Below are positions 18,829-28,019 of a stretch of DNA of 59,085 nt, one piece after another (the first letter of the stretch is position 1; the number at the start of each line of letters is the position of its first letter). Made by a program: the position numbers and the translations under genes. The DNA comes from Oceanospirillaceae bacterium. GTDB taxonomy: Bacteria > Pseudomonadota > Gammaproteobacteria > Pseudomonadales > Litoribrevibacteraceae. The DNA lies in the NCBI GenBank assembly GCA_015665455.1, contig JADFAD010000015.1, positions 1-59,085 on the forward strand, in the 5' to 3' direction. The notes under the pieces are model-generated. The model ran no database searches. It was not told the DNA's origin and was given only the letters and a program-made list of their open reading frames with translations.

Positions 18829-19284
18829 TTACTGCTTACATGCATCAGGAGCAGCTCCTCCCCCTGAAGGCGTATAAATAAATGTTCCATTAACGCCTAT
18901 TTCAATTGACCCGCAAATATCATTAGATTGACTGGATTTAGGAACTGCTTTTAATTGGAATGAATGTTTATCAGCAGCCGAAATGGTAATTGTGTAGAAG
19001 TCAGTAACGCTATCATCTAACTCCATTAATAACGTTGAACTAGGAGTTCCTGTATCCCCTCCTCCAGAAGCTAAGCCCTTATAAGTCGTATTCTCGAAAT
19101 AAAACTGTCTCATTTCCAACTCTAAAGATGTCAGTTGCTCTAAAGCATCAGCTCTGTTTCCTTGTTGCAAAAACGCTTGATATTGAGGGTATGCAACAAA
19201 ACCTAAAACGCCAATGATAGCCACTGCAATCATCAACTCAATGAGAGAAAAACCTCGTTGATAAGGAAGCTTATTAATCATCAT
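18829..19284 (-). CDS. pilE: PilE-type minor pilin
   Basis: A canonical prepilin: short leader, RG^FSLIELMIAVAIIGVLGFVAYPQYQ with Glu5, then EMRQFYFENTTYKG. A cysteine pair (ICGSIEI and the C-terminal DACKQ) forms the usual D-loop disulfide. It is the last gene of the fimU-pilV-pilW-pilX-pilY1-pilY2-pilE operon, in the same order as in P. aeruginosa. Its start overlaps the end of the pilY2-like gene by 11 bases. No terminator is visible after it. Confidence 0.85.
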   Translation of the reverse strand: MMINKLPYQRGFSLIELMIAVAIIGVLGFVAYPQYQAFLQQGNRADALEQLTSLELEMRQFYFENTTYKGLASGGGDTGTPSSTLLMELDDSVTDFYTITISAADKHSFQLKAVPKSSQSNDICGSIEIGVNGTFIYTPSGGGAAPDACKQ

Positions 19285-19630
19285 TATTCAGTTCCTTATT
19301 TAGTGATATTGCTTGAGCTTCAGACAATTCCCTTATTTCAACTACTTTAGAACTAACAATGTTTTTACCCGCCTGCAAACTGACTTGAATCCAAGAGCCT
19401 CTTTTTATAGAACTGCAACTGACTAGCTTAGATCCACTAATTCCAAAACAATTGACCAGTTTTGAAACAGGTATAAATCGATCAGATAAGATCAAAGCAT
19501 CATTGTCGAACTGGTCTAATGTCCCAACTAAAATGGGTAACTCTTTTTTTAAGTTAGGTAAAGGCCTTTCTGCTAAAGCTGTATTAGCGCCCACAAGAAT
19601 TGACAGAAATATTAATATATATACTTTCAT
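19274..19630 (-). CDS. PilY2-like small periplasmic protein
   Basis: A 118-residue protein with a signal peptide (MKVYILIFLSILVGANTALA) and a short polar domain with two cysteines. It lies between pilY1 and pilE, nine bases after the former and overlapping the latter, exactly where P. aeruginosa has pilY2, a gene of almost the same size. The assignment rests on place and size; I cannot confirm sequence homology. The function of PilY2 is not well known. Confidence 0.6.
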   Translation of the reverse strand: MKVYILIFLSILVGANTALAERPLPNLKKELPILVGTLDQFDNDALILSDRFIPVSKLVNCFGISGSKLVSCSSIKRGSWIQVSLQAGKNIVSSKVVEIRELSEAQAISLNKELNNDD

Positions 19631-19639
19631 ACGTCCCCC

Positions 19640-22600
19640 TTATTTCATTTCTTCCCAAGACATCCGATCAGGGTACTCTCCAAAAGGATCAGACTCTATG
19701 AACTCTGGTTGATCAAATGTTGACTGACCAATACCTTTATTACCAAGCACTGTCATTCCTCCAGGAGGAGAGTCCAATTCAAAACCGGCAATATCGTCGC
19801 TTGCACCTATATCAAACACCGCTGTATCTGGATTTGAGCCAAATAAAAGTGATACAGCCATTGCGTAGCCAGTTGCCCCAAATGCGCAAGGATCTGATTC
19901 AGGTATTAATGTATTAAATAAAATGAAATCAGTATAAAGAATAGGATGATGAACAACCCTTTCACCCAAATCTGGAAGCTTCATATACCAGCCGAGTTTT
20001 TGGCCCGTAGATACGCCATAGTCAAATGTTGCTTCATCTGTGTTTTTAGGTTCAATAAACCGGGCATTCACAGTTTCGCCATCGACAGAAATCACTTCAT
20101 TCTTAATAACTCTCTCAGCAAACTGATTTGAGTTACTCGAGATTGATAACTCATAGGTACTATTTGCATGCATCACACCATAAAAATATTCAGAATCTGT
20201 TGTCTCATGATCGCCTTCAGCAATAAATTGTCCAGAACCAAAATACAGTAGCTGGTTTGGCCAAGTATCTTGATTAGTTTGCACTGGATTATTTATTGCA
20301 ATAATACGCGTAGTTATCGGTCGTGCACCTTCCGTTTCAAATACAGGTTCTATGTCACTCCCAGAATAGCTTTGAGCCACACCATCAGTGTAAGAAACCT
20401 GACTATCAAAAACCCACTCACTCGTTTTATCAGAGGAAACATTTATTGCCCATACATTCCCTTTCAAATCTCCTGCATATATAAAATCAGCCGTACCATT
20501 GCCGTCTATATCAGAAATTGAAGCAGCAGACATACCATTACAAGCATCCGCACATGCACTGCTCGTTAGTGATCCAACACCGGTATCAAATGTTTTAATT
20601 ACAGACCCATCTTCAAGATCTAAAATAAAAACTTTTGCCTTACCGTCTACAGTATTATGATAACCATTCGCTACAACAGCTACCCACGAACCATCATTCA
20701 TTTTCGTAATTCTAGGCTGAGGAAAAGTCAAACCCAGTCCGCTACCTGACAGCGTAGTTTCCCAAAGTACGATTGAATTTGCATTTGCTTCAGAAAACGT
20801 AGACGGATCAGAGACATTTAAGGCGAAAATACTTTTCCCTCCAGCACCAAGATTACCTACCAATAAAGTCTTCCAACTACTATTCACATATGCATCAGCA
20901 ATCTCGGGAGTGCCATCCACGTAATACCTATGGTTATAGTCCTGATCTACCAAATAATGCAACCCTTGGTCTGAATCCGTAGACGCCAGAGCAGAAGGAA
21001 CAAATGCAAAAAGTTCTTCACCTGAATCAGCATCAAATGTGTGTAACATCCCATCGTTAGCACCCACAAAAATCATTGGATCTCTAGAAGACATACTTCT
21101 TATGTAGCTCAAGTACCCCGGTTCAATGAATGACGGCCAATTAGACATAGCTCCTTGAACAAAAACAGGAGTAGAATTAATGATATCGCCTAACGCTGTA
21201 GATCGATCTCTAAACTTCCCCGCAGCTGCACCTTCGTTAGTTCTATCCCCCCTTAAATAATCAACCGCATCACTAACGAAGTCAGAAGAACTCGAATAAT
21301 ACGAAGAATAATCAGACGTATATAACGATGTTAAATCACTTGTTAGGTCAGCAGGCAAAGAAGACGCTCTAAATGCAACACCAGTACCAGAAGCTGAGTT
21401 ATAAGTAATAATTTCTCTGTCTGTATTTCTATTATCTAATTTATCACTCGCTTCCCACAGCACTGCTCCAGTCTCAAGGTCTTCGGATAACTCCTGAGAA
21501 ATCAACTCTCCTGCCCAACTCCCTGAGTTAAATTGAGCATAAAAGAAATGAGCGTTGTTTTTATAACTTGTTGAGTTAAATGCTAGAGCAGATGCTGTAC
21601 CGGTTCTGCTTTCAATTTCATCAATAGATGATGCTAATGCGTCAATCAAATCCTGAGGATTCTTCGCACTTAAATATAACCCTCTCCCATTCCAAGCAGC
21701 ATGCCTAACATCATCAATCGTCGAATCGGTGTTACTGGAAGGCTGAGGCCAAGCAAATGACTGATCTGGATATAATGGCATCCCATCAGAATCAGTTTCT
21801 CGACCAGCTGTTGTGTCGTTTGGCTCAACCTCACCATTAATACCAAATGCAACAGTAAACGTAACCATATGTTGCGCATTATTTTCATCAACGTCTTCTA
21901 TTGTTGGTACTTCATTATCTAATGATAAATCTAAATCGGTGGCATAGTACTTCATCGCTACATCAGCAAGCGTATTTGAATAACTGTCCTTATCTGACTC
22001 TCTAACTAAAGGGTCAGAAGAAGTACCATCGATATCACCAATGCTTGGTGAACTTCCATTCCAGTATCCGTCGGTCATTAATATTGAATAGTTTTGCTGG
22101 CAAGACCCTCCTTCGTCTTCACTTTGGATAGGAGTACTTGATCCATCATAGTATTGCCCTGCTGATTGCAACGCTTTTCTTAAAGGTGTACCACCACTGG
22201 CATCAACACCTAATACAGTACTTAACATAGAGGCTTTATTTGTTGTATCCGTCATATCCTTAATTGAATATAACTGGCCATCATTAATTGCGGCAATTCC
22301 CATCCTTGCTTCCGAATCTGCAACCACTTCGGATATTGCTTTTTTGGCCACATTTTGACGTTTTCTGTAGTAGGTATACCAGTTTCTAAAATTTTGTTTT
22401 TCGTCACTTGTCATTGAACTATATGTGACACGAGAATCGTAATCTACAGAACATTCTCCCTGCTCGAATACACCATCCCCGTCATCAACCCAAGGGATAT
22501 AACCCCTAGAGCTAGAAATGCTTGTATTGCTATCAGAATAACCAACCCAAGGAGAGTAATCCTGACTAGGGTCATACGCGGTTGCATTATATCCTGCACA

Positions 22601-23083
22601 CCATTCCATCAATTCGTCTGCAGTATAGCCTTCATCATCGACATGGGAGTATGTGGCAGCAAATGCATCGATATCATAAATTTTATAATCAAGATTAATT
22701 TTATCTGGCGACCAATCTATATATTGCCCTGATCCGTCATATAAATATGCGCTATCAGTGTCTGTAAATAAAACATAACGACTGCCTGTACAATTCGGCA
22801 CTTCATCTTTAGTTCTTGATTTATTAGAATCATAGTCCCAGCAAGCTTGGTACGTAAAACTATAATAACCCTCTGGAAAATTTTTATTTGCTTCTGTTGT
22901 TTTAGTCACATCCCAAGCCATACTTCCTGAGTCATCAACCACAAAATAAATGTTTGGTTGTACACTGAATCCTAAGAACAGCGGACGGTCTTTAATGTTT
23001 CCTGGTGCTCCATGCCCAGTGTTCACAACAAACAACAATGCTGACAGCAAGCCAAAGGACGATACTCTTTTATAAATTTTCAT
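19640..23083 (-). CDS. pilY1: Type IV pilus tip protein PilY1
   Basis: PilY1 is the large pilus-associated adhesin and mechanosensor at the pilus tip, also needed for assembly. A signal peptide (to about residue 25) is followed by a von Willebrand A domain with a MIDAS-type DDSGSM at Asp50/51. The C-terminal half is the PilY1 beta-propeller. It includes a Ca2+-binding loop DIDGNGTAD near residue 858, equivalent to the site that governs twitching in P. aeruginosa. At 1147 residues it has the normal size. I chose the ATG at 23083 because GGAG lies seven bases upstream; an earlier in-frame start has none. Confidence 0.93.
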   Translation of the reverse strand: MKIYKRVSSFGLLSALLFVVNTGHGAPGNIKDRPLFLGFSVQPNIYFVVDDSGSMAWDVTKTTEANKNFPEGYYSFTYQACWDYDSNKSRTKDEVPNCTGSRYVLFTDTDSAYLYDGSGQYIDWSPDKINLDYKIYDIDAFAATYSHVDDEGYTADELMEWCAGYNATAYDPSQDYSPWVGYSDSNTSISSSRGYIPWVDDGDGVFEQGECSVDYDSRVTYSSMTSDEKQNFRNWYTYYRKRQNVAKKAISEVVADSEARMGIAAINDGQLYSIKDMTDTTNKASMLSTVLGVDASGGTPLRKALQSAGQYYDGSSTPIQSEDEGGSCQQNYSILMTDGYWNGSSPSIGDIDGTSSDPLVRESDKDSYSNTLADVAMKYYATDLDLSLDNEVPTIEDVDENNAQHMVTFTVAFGINGEVEPNDTTAGRETDSDGMPLYPDQSFAWPQPSSNTDSTIDDVRHAAWNGRGLYLSAKNPQDLIDALASSIDEIESRTGTASALAFNSTSYKNNAHFFYAQFNSGSWAGELISQELSEDLETGAVLWEASDKLDNRNTDREIITYNSASGTGVAFRASSLPADLTSDLTSLYTSDYSSYYSSSSDFVSDAVDYLRGDRTNEGAAAGKFRDRSTALGDIINSTPVFVQGAMSNWPSFIEPGYLSYIRSMSSRDPMIFVGANDGMLHTFDADSGEELFAFVPSALASTDSDQGLHYLVDQDYNHRYYVDGTPEIADAYVNSSWKTLLVGNLGAGGKSIFALNVSDPSTFSEANANSIVLWETTLSGSGLGLTFPQPRITKMNDGSWVAVVANGYHNTVDGKAKVFILDLEDGSVIKTFDTGVGSLTSSACADACNGMSAASISDIDGNGTADFIYAGDLKGNVWAINVSSDKTSEWVFDSQVSYTDGVAQSYSGSDIEPVFETEGARPITTRIIAINNPVQTNQDTWPNQLLYFGSGQFIAEGDHETTDSEYFYGVMHANSTYELSISSNSNQFAERVIKNEVISVDGETVNARFIEPKNTDEATFDYGVSTGQKLGWYMKLPDLGERVVHHPILYTDFILFNTLIPESDPCAFGATGYAMAVSLLFGSNPDTAVFDIGASDDIAGFELDSPPGGMTVLGNKGIGQSTFDQPEFIESDPFGEYPDRMSWEEMK

Positions 23084-23110
23084 ACATTTCTCCGTCACTA
23101 CCATCAGTTA

Positions 23111-23728
23111 TTAAATAGATAACGCAATATGTGATCGTAAAACCGTTGATGCAAGACCTTGTGGTCCCCAGCCTATGGCCGATAATCTAAACACATGACG
23201 TCCCTGTGGTTGACGAGTCGCTTGGTCGTTGTACATATCCCTGCCCATATACTCAACCATCACTCTAGGTTGTCGCTCCAAGTACGTAGGACTCGAAGCC
23301 TCATCGTCGTATTCAATTTCGATATAACTAAAAGCATTGAAGTTCCCCGCAGCGACCCAAGAGGTATCTAGCCAATGAGCTGGGTTACGATAATTGAAAT
23401 CCTTTGGTATGAGCTCAATATCCACAAAAATAGGCATACCTCCAATTACTAAGCTATAACGCCCATTAGTTCCATCATAAAGAGTTGGGATTTGATCAAC
23501 GGTTGTAACTTCTGTTCGAATCATATCTTCAACTTGACGCAAGGCAAATTCCGAAGCTTCAAAGGCAACCTGTTGAAAGCGAGCGTTTTGATTTGCTTGA
23601 AGACTGATACTCGTATTTCTCGTAGCAGACACACCCCAGATAGTCATAATTAACATCAGAGCTAAGCAAACCATCAACACATTGCCATTTTGATATGCAG
23701 CAGAACGTTTCATCATCAAACTTTGCAT
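23111..23728 (-). CDS. pilX: Minor pilin PilX
   Basis: PilX is a minor pilin acting with PilV, PilW and PilY1 in pilus priming. The N-terminus QNGNVLMVCLALMLIMTIWGVSATRNT and the following QVAFEASEFALRQVE match the family (the A...AE..L segment is typical). AGGGG stands nine bases before the ATG. The gene starts two bases after pilW stops and is followed by pilY1 after 27 bases. Confidence 0.87.
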   Translation of the reverse strand: MQSLMMKRSAAYQNGNVLMVCLALMLIMTIWGVSATRNTSISLQANQNARFQQVAFEASEFALRQVEDMIRTEVTTVDQIPTLYDGTNGRYSLVIGGMPIFVDIELIPKDFNYRNPAHWLDTSWVAAGNFNAFSYIEIEYDDEASSPTYLERQPRVMVEYMGRDMYNDQATRQPQGRHVFRLSAIGWGPQGLASTVLRSHIALSI

Positions 23729-23730
23729 AA

Positions 23731-24762
23731 CTACATACCCCTATTTCTAATTTTAAATGTATTTTCAATTTTCTCAGTTTGAGTCCCTGAACTGATCTCT
23801 AATGTCACCCTAACAGCAACAACATCATTACCAAGGCTGGAGCTTGCATCAACAAACTTATCGACTACGCCATCAAAGTCGTCATCTTCTCCAAACTCTA
23901 ATTGGAAATCATCGACAAACCTAACCACTTCATTAGATTTAGAAACCGACTCTCCATTCACTAATCGGAACAGTGATTTTGTGACGCCCCCATCTATTTG
24001 AGAGTCAGCCACTTGATAAGTTATATGATAAAAGCGATTGACCATCCCTGCTCCGCCTGCAGGGTCATAACCAAAAAAAGTGAAGTCAGTTTTGCTATTA
24101 GAATACCCACTGAATGAAGTGGTATCATGAAGGAGTATCGCAACCTCATTGTCAGCAGTAAAACCATAATATCGACTGCTGGAAGTAATTGTTTGTTTCG
24201 TTGGGTTAGCAGTTAAAATAAAAGCATGTCCTTTTGCGCAATCAGAAATAGTTAACCAATCTCCAGCAGAAATCACTGCACTTCCGGAGCTGTCATACAC
24301 ATTCATAGCCTCAACTATTACTCCTGGAGTAACTATTTCTGAGCCGCCTTCAAAGTCTAAAACTCTAATATCAAGATCCTCCTGATAGAATAGACTCAAC
24401 GAATCAGGATCCGCACCGCCTTCCGTTCCATACACAGCAGTAACAAAATCCTCAGTTCCCCCTGAGATATGCGGTTCAGTCCTCGTATCACGAAGATCTT
24501 CATTTTCTTTCTCAGTACCTTTAATGTCAGTAATATCAGTCATCACACAGCCTAAATAACCGGCTTGGGTGAGGTCTTCTTTAATAAAGTTAATCGCAGT
24601 TCTAGCCGTCTCCATTACCCGAAGAGCCTCTGTATTCAGCTCATAAGTCTCACCCACTCGAGCAAATAATCTGATTACAGCCAACATTAAGATTGACGCT
24701 ATAACTACTCCGACTAAAATCTCAATGAGAGTAAAGCCTTTTTCTTTTGTCTGATTAAACAT
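23731..24762 (-). CDS. pilW: Minor pilin PilW
   Basis: A prepilin with KG^FTLIEILVGVVIASILMLAVIRLF and the PilW signature RTAINFIKEDLTQAGYLGC. At 343 residues it is the usual PilW length. A calcium-type acidic run (EDDDFDGVVDKF) occurs in the last third. It lies between pilV and pilX in the canonical minor-pilin operon, with spacing of 19 and two bases. Confidence 0.88.
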   Translation of the reverse strand: MFNQTKEKGFTLIEILVGVVIASILMLAVIRLFARVGETYELNTEALRVMETARTAINFIKEDLTQAGYLGCVMTDITDIKGTEKENEDLRDTRTEPHISGGTEDFVTAVYGTEGGADPDSLSLFYQEDLDIRVLDFEGGSEIVTPGVIVEAMNVYDSSGSAVISAGDWLTISDCAKGHAFILTANPTKQTITSSSRYYGFTADNEVAILLHDTTSFSGYSNSKTDFTFFGYDPAGGAGMVNRFYHITYQVADSQIDGGVTKSLFRLVNGESVSKSNEVVRFVDDFQLEFGEDDDFDGVVDKFVDASSSLGNDVVAVRVTLEISSGTQTEKIENTFKIRNRGM

Positions 24763-24781
24763 GTCTGTCTCCTGAAAACGA

Positions 24782-25351
24782 CTAAGGCAATACGATCGTT
24801 GTCATACAACTTAAATCAACTTTAGGATTACTACTGCAATTAGTACCAAGTGTGGTGTAACTCCCATCCGTATTTTGAGCAACCTGACGGTCATCCCACA
24901 TTACTGTTACTTCATAATAATCAGTAGAAATAGCAGTACCATCTACATCCAGAGTTGCTGTCTTTTGGTCAATCTTACCTCTTCCAAAAGGCAAGTTTTC
25001 TCCTATCATTTTTTCCCATTCAGCCAACATATGTTTCACCATCACGTCACGACTACAACCGGTTCCGCATGACGTCACATAATTGCTTTGATAGTTTGAA
25101 CTTTCCCAATATTTCGCTTCAAATCCATCGAAAACAGCATCAATAGTCTGACCTACTGAGAGTTGAGACCTCAATGCATCATTAATATAATTCAAACTCT
25201 CCATAGCCTGTGTTTTGTGCATAGCACTTATATTTTTTTGCATTGAAGTACTTTGTAAGGCACCTAAGCCAAGTAAAGACACCATCATAATGATTGAGGC
25301 GACCAGTACTTCTAACAAAGTAAAACCAGATTGAGACTTTCTTAAACTCAT
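24782..25351 (-). CDS. pilV: Minor pilin PilV
   Basis: A prepilin with the motif SG^FTLLEVLVASIIMMVSLLGLGALQ, followed by a PilV-type body with a CGTGC cysteine pair and the end motif KVDLSCMTTIVLP. The length of 189 is normal. It is the second gene of the operon, 24 bases after fimU. It is longer and clearly different from the pilV-like gene at 18281-18715. Confidence 0.86.
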   Translation of the reverse strand: MSLRKSQSGFTLLEVLVASIIMMVSLLGLGALQSTSMQKNISAMHKTQAMESLNYINDALRSQLSVGQTIDAVFDGFEAKYWESSNYQSNYVTSCGTGCSRDVMVKHMLAEWEKMIGENLPFGRGKIDQKTATLDVDGTAISTDYYEVTVMWDDRQVAQNTDGSYTTLGTNCSSNPKVDLSCMTTIVLP

Positions 25352-25375
25352 AAAAGTGCTCCCAAGAAATAACTA

Positions 25376-25912
25376 CTAAGAACAAGCAGCCTTAGATGTA
25401 ATTACAGGACTACCAATAGCAGCCATTGCTAAATTTCGAGCCTTATCTCCTTTTGCTTCAGAATAACAAAACTCAATATCTACGCTTGTGTTCGCCGAAC
25501 CCTGCTCGTCCAGTGTAATTGCGCTGATTGTACTTTTAGAGGTTAACTTATCGTAATCACCGTTAAATTTGATGATATCTTCACCATTATCAACCACTCC
25601 ATCGCCGTCTAAATCATCAAAGATAACCCAGCCATTAGCCCATTCTATGCCGTTAGTTCCACATTGGTTTTCTACATTGGTTTTCATTGCACATATAGTA
25701 ACTGTTGTTCGACGTTTTATTGCTTCACTCTTAGCAAGCAGCAATGCTGTCAGGGTGTCATTTGCCTGGGTTTTTAATCTCTGGCCCGTAATCATCTCAT
25801 TGAAATTAGGAAACGCAGCCACAAGCAAGACTCCTAGTACTCCCAAGGTGACCATCAATTCCAATAGACTAAATCCATGCTGATTAGCTTTTTGATTCGT
25901 CAGAGTTTCCAA
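25376..25912 (-). CDS. fimU: Minor pilin FimU/FimT, first gene of the pilin operon
   Basis: A prepilin with HG^FSLLELMVTLGVLGVLLVAAFP and a GspH/FimT-type body (LLLAKSEAIKRRTTVTICAMK, WANGWVIFDDLDGDGVVDNGEDI). FimU links minor and major pilins in assembly. I chose a TTG start at 25912 because AGGA lies eight bases upstream and no ATG precedes the prepilin motif. It heads the operon fimU-pilV-W-X-Y1-Y2-E. In the 186-base gap upstream, no clear sigma-54 site was found, though PilR is encoded nearby. Confidence 0.83.
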   Translation of the reverse strand: METLTNQKANQHGFSLLELMVTLGVLGVLLVAAFPNFNEMITGQRLKTQANDTLTALLLAKSEAIKRRTTVTICAMKTNVENQCGTNGIEWANGWVIFDDLDGDGVVDNGEDIIKFNGDYDKLTSKSTISAITLDEQGSANTSVDIEFCYSEAKGDKARNLAMAAIGSPVITSKAACS

Positions 25913-25970
25913 TGTTTTATTCCTAATATCTAAAAGTCAGAATATATTCTCGATATTGGAAGTATATGAA

Positions 25971-26008
25971 CTCAAAAAAAAAACACTTAGCCATATCAGA
26001 CTAATGGC
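25971..26008 (-). terminator. Weak terminator after ispH
   Basis: On the minus strand AGCCAT and ATGGCT form a 6-bp stem with a 9-base loop; after AAGTG comes a run of ten T. The gap before the T run and the short stem make it a weak candidate. It would separate the ispH transcript from the pilin operon. Confidence 0.4.
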
Positions 26009-26044
26009 TTATTTGCAGGCGCAAGTGGTAAAGAGGAGATTTTT

Positions 26045-26068
26045 AGGTGATTCAGTACCGAATCACCT
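26045..26068. repeat. Perfect 9-bp inverted repeat between ispH and fimU
   Basis: AGGTGATTC (26045-26053) and GAATCACCT (26060-26068) are exact inverted repeats around six bases. No T run follows on either strand, so it is not an obvious terminator. It may be an mRNA 3' stem-loop or an operator for the pilin operon. Confidence 0.45.
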
Positions 26069-26098
26069 GTGAAGGAGATCACATTAACAAGAGAAATC

Positions 26099-27049
26099 TT
26101 AAATAGATTTAGTTGGGATTCGAAGCTCTTTAGGCATAGAGAAAACAACGTTCTCTGGCTGCCCTTCTATTTCTTCAGGTAAATCTGCACCCAGTTCTTG
26201 CAACCGAGCAACCACACCCTTCACCAGTACTTCTGGTGCTGAAGCGCCAGCAGTTAGGCCTATGGTAGATACGCCATTAACCCACTGTTTTTCGATTTGA
26301 TCCGCGTCATCAATTAAGTAAGCAGAGCACCCCATTCGTTCTGAAAGCTCTCTTAACCGATTCGAATTTGAACTATTAGGCGAACCAACCACCAACACAA
26401 GATCACACCCTTCAGCCAACTGTTTTACCGCATCCTGTCGATTCTGAGTTGCATAACAAATGTCGTCTTTACGGGGGCCCTCGATTTTAGGAAAGGTTTC
26501 ACGAAGTGCTATAATAACCTTCGCTGTATCATCCATAGATAACGTAGTTTGAGTAACAAACGCCAAAGTTTCTGGGTTCTTAACCTTTAATTGATAAGCA
26601 TCCTGCTCATTTTCAACCAAATAAATATCACCACCAAAATCATGGTCATATTGCCCCATTGTGCCTTCAACTTCCGGATGGCCTGCATGCCCAATCAATA
26701 TACATTCTCGCCCATCCCGACTGTACTTCATCACCTCCATATGTACTTTGGTTACTAATGGACAGGTGGCATCGAATACCTTCAAACCACGTCTTTTGGC
26801 TTCTAACTGAACGGCCTTAGACACACCATGAGCACTAAAAATCACTAAATTATCATCAGGCACTTCATCCAGCTCATCAACAAAGATAGCCCCTCGTTCT
26901 TTTAAACCGTTTACGACAAATCGGTTATGAACCACCTCGTGACGAACATAAATCGGCGCGCCGAATACATCCAGAGCCCTGTTCACAATTTCAATTGCAC
27001 GGTCGACACCGGCACAAAATCCACGAGGATTAGCTAATTTAATTTTCAT
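26099..27049 (-). CDS. ispH: 4-hydroxy-3-methylbut-2-enyl diphosphate reductase
   Basis: IspH (LytB) is the [4Fe-4S] enzyme that makes IPP and DMAPP in the last step of the MEP pathway. The cluster cysteines are in [24 protein letters not shown] and [11 protein letters not shown]. The conserved [14 protein letters not shown] and [10 protein letters not shown] segments are present. I chose the ATG at 27049, where the family N-terminus [11 protein letters not shown] starts; the longer frame overlaps fkpB. It follows fkpB by ten bases, as in E. coli and Pseudomonas. Confidence 0.96.
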   Translation of the reverse strand: MKIKLANPRGFCAGVDRAIEIVNRALDVFGAPIYVRHEVVHNRFVVNGLKERGAIFVDELDEVPDDNLVIFSAHGVSKAVQLEAKRRGLKVFDATCPLVTKVHMEVMKYSRDGRECILIGHAGHPEVEGTMGQYDHDFGGDIYLVENEQDAYQLKVKNPETLAFVTQTTLSMDDTAKVIIALRETFPKIEGPRKDDICYATQNRQDAVKQLAEGCDLVLVVGSPNSSNSNRLRELSERMGCSAYLIDDADQIEKQWVNGVSTIGLTAGASAPEVLVKGVVARLQELGADLPEEIEGQPENVVFSMPKELRIPTKSI

Positions 27050-27059
27050 AGTAATAGGC

Positions 27060-27515
27060 TTACGCTTGAGCTGCTTGCGCAGGCTGGACATCAATAATCT
27101 TTACTTCAAAGCTAAGAGTTTCACCCGCCAAAGGATGATTAAAGTCAACGATGACTTCATCTTCCAAAACGGATTTAACCACCCCAGGAAGCTCGGCTTT
27201 ATTCGCATCAGCAAAGGAAATCATCAAACCTGGCTCCAACGTCATATCTTGACCAAACTGGTCTTTTTTAAATGACTGAAGGTTATTCGGGTTTGACTGA
27301 CCAAATGCTTTTTCAGGAGGCAAGGTATAAGAGCCTTCATCACCCGCCGTCAAACCCATTAAAACCTCTTCAAAACCAACAAGTAAATTCCCGTCACCAA
27401 CCGTAAAGGTTGCAGGCTTGGTATCGAAATTTGAATCAACCAACTTGCCGTCGGACATCTTGATAGCAAAATTTAGAGTGACTTCCATGCCTTCAGAAAT
27501 TTGAAACGTACTCAT
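27060..27515 (-). CDS. fkpB: FKBP-type peptidyl-prolyl isomerase SlpA
   Basis: A cytoplasmic peptidyl-prolyl cis-trans isomerase and chaperone of the SlyD/SlpA type. The FKBP core is seen in [20 protein letters not shown] and [28 protein letters not shown]; an insert-in-flap domain follows, ending in [16 protein letters not shown]. It lacks the His-rich metal tail of SlyD, which supports SlpA. The ATG overlaps the lspA stop in ATGA, and ispH follows directly. Confidence 0.9.
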   Translation of the reverse strand: MSTFQISEGMEVTLNFAIKMSDGKLVDSNFDTKPATFTVGDGNLLVGFEEVLMGLTAGDEGSYTLPPEKAFGQSNPNNLQSFKKDQFGQDMTLEPGLMISFADANKAELPGVVKSVLEDEVIVDFNHPLAGETLSFEVKIIDVQPAQAAQA

Positions 27516-28003
27516 TGAGTTCTCCGAGTTAAAAACAGTGAATCTATAACTAAAATAGCTGCGCCAATAGAAATGGCAGTATCAGCTAAGTTAAATGCGG
27601 GAAAGTGATATACATCATAATAAACATGAATAAAGTCAATTACATAACCGTAGGCCATACGATCATACAAATTCCCCAAGGCACCACCTAACACGAGAGC
27701 AATCGCTAAACGCTCCCAAGTAGACACCTGCTTACTTAACAGTAGCCAGCCAAGTAAACCACCAGAAACCAAGAAAGCAACCCCAGCAAAAAACCAACGC
27801 TGCCAGCCACCTTGATCAGACAAGAAACTGAACGCAGCGCCATAATTGTGCAGTAACGTCCAATTAAACATCGGCATAACGGCGATTGACTGACCATAAT
27901 CCAATGACGTACTTGCAACATACTTTGTAGCGTAATCTAAGACGATGATTGCTACTGAAAGCAATAGCCATACTGCCCGATTTTTATGAAACTCTATAGC
28001 CAT
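27512..28003 (-). CDS. lspA: Lipoprotein signal peptidase (signal peptidase II)
   Basis: This inner-membrane aspartyl protease cuts lipoprotein signal peptides before the acylated cysteine. Four membrane helices are visible. The catalytic aspartates are in GGALGNLYDRMAYGYVIDF and FPAFNLADTAI, both complete. I chose the ATG at 28003 (MAIEFHKNRAVWLLL), which gives 163 residues, the normal size, and a 16-base spacing from ileS; a longer frame would run into ileS. Its clients in this window include BamD, LptE and the hydrolase at 4553. Confidence 0.94.
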   Translation of the reverse strand: MAIEFHKNRAVWLLLSVAIIVLDYATKYVASTSLDYGQSIAVMPMFNWTLLHNYGAAFSFLSDQGGWQRWFFAGVAFLVSGGLLGWLLLSKQVSTWERLAIALVLGGALGNLYDRMAYGYVIDFIHVYYDVYHFPAFNLADTAISIGAAILVIDSLFLTRRTQ

Positions 28004-28019
28004 AAATGCTGCCCAACCG

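Noticed and set aside
16000-25912. Pilin region as a type II secretion pseudopilin set
   Set aside because: The presence of pilY1, pilS-pilR and the order fimU-V-W-X-Y1-Y2-E indicate type IV pili; no gsp genes are present.
25913-26044. Sigma-54 (-24/-12) promoter for the pilin operon
   Set aside because: PilR is encoded nearby, but I could not find GG and GC dinucleotides in the right spacing with the surrounding consensus.
27050-27094. Upstream extension of ispH overlapping fkpB
   Set aside because: The IspH family N-terminus starts at the ATG at 27049; the extension is only open frame within the fkpB end.
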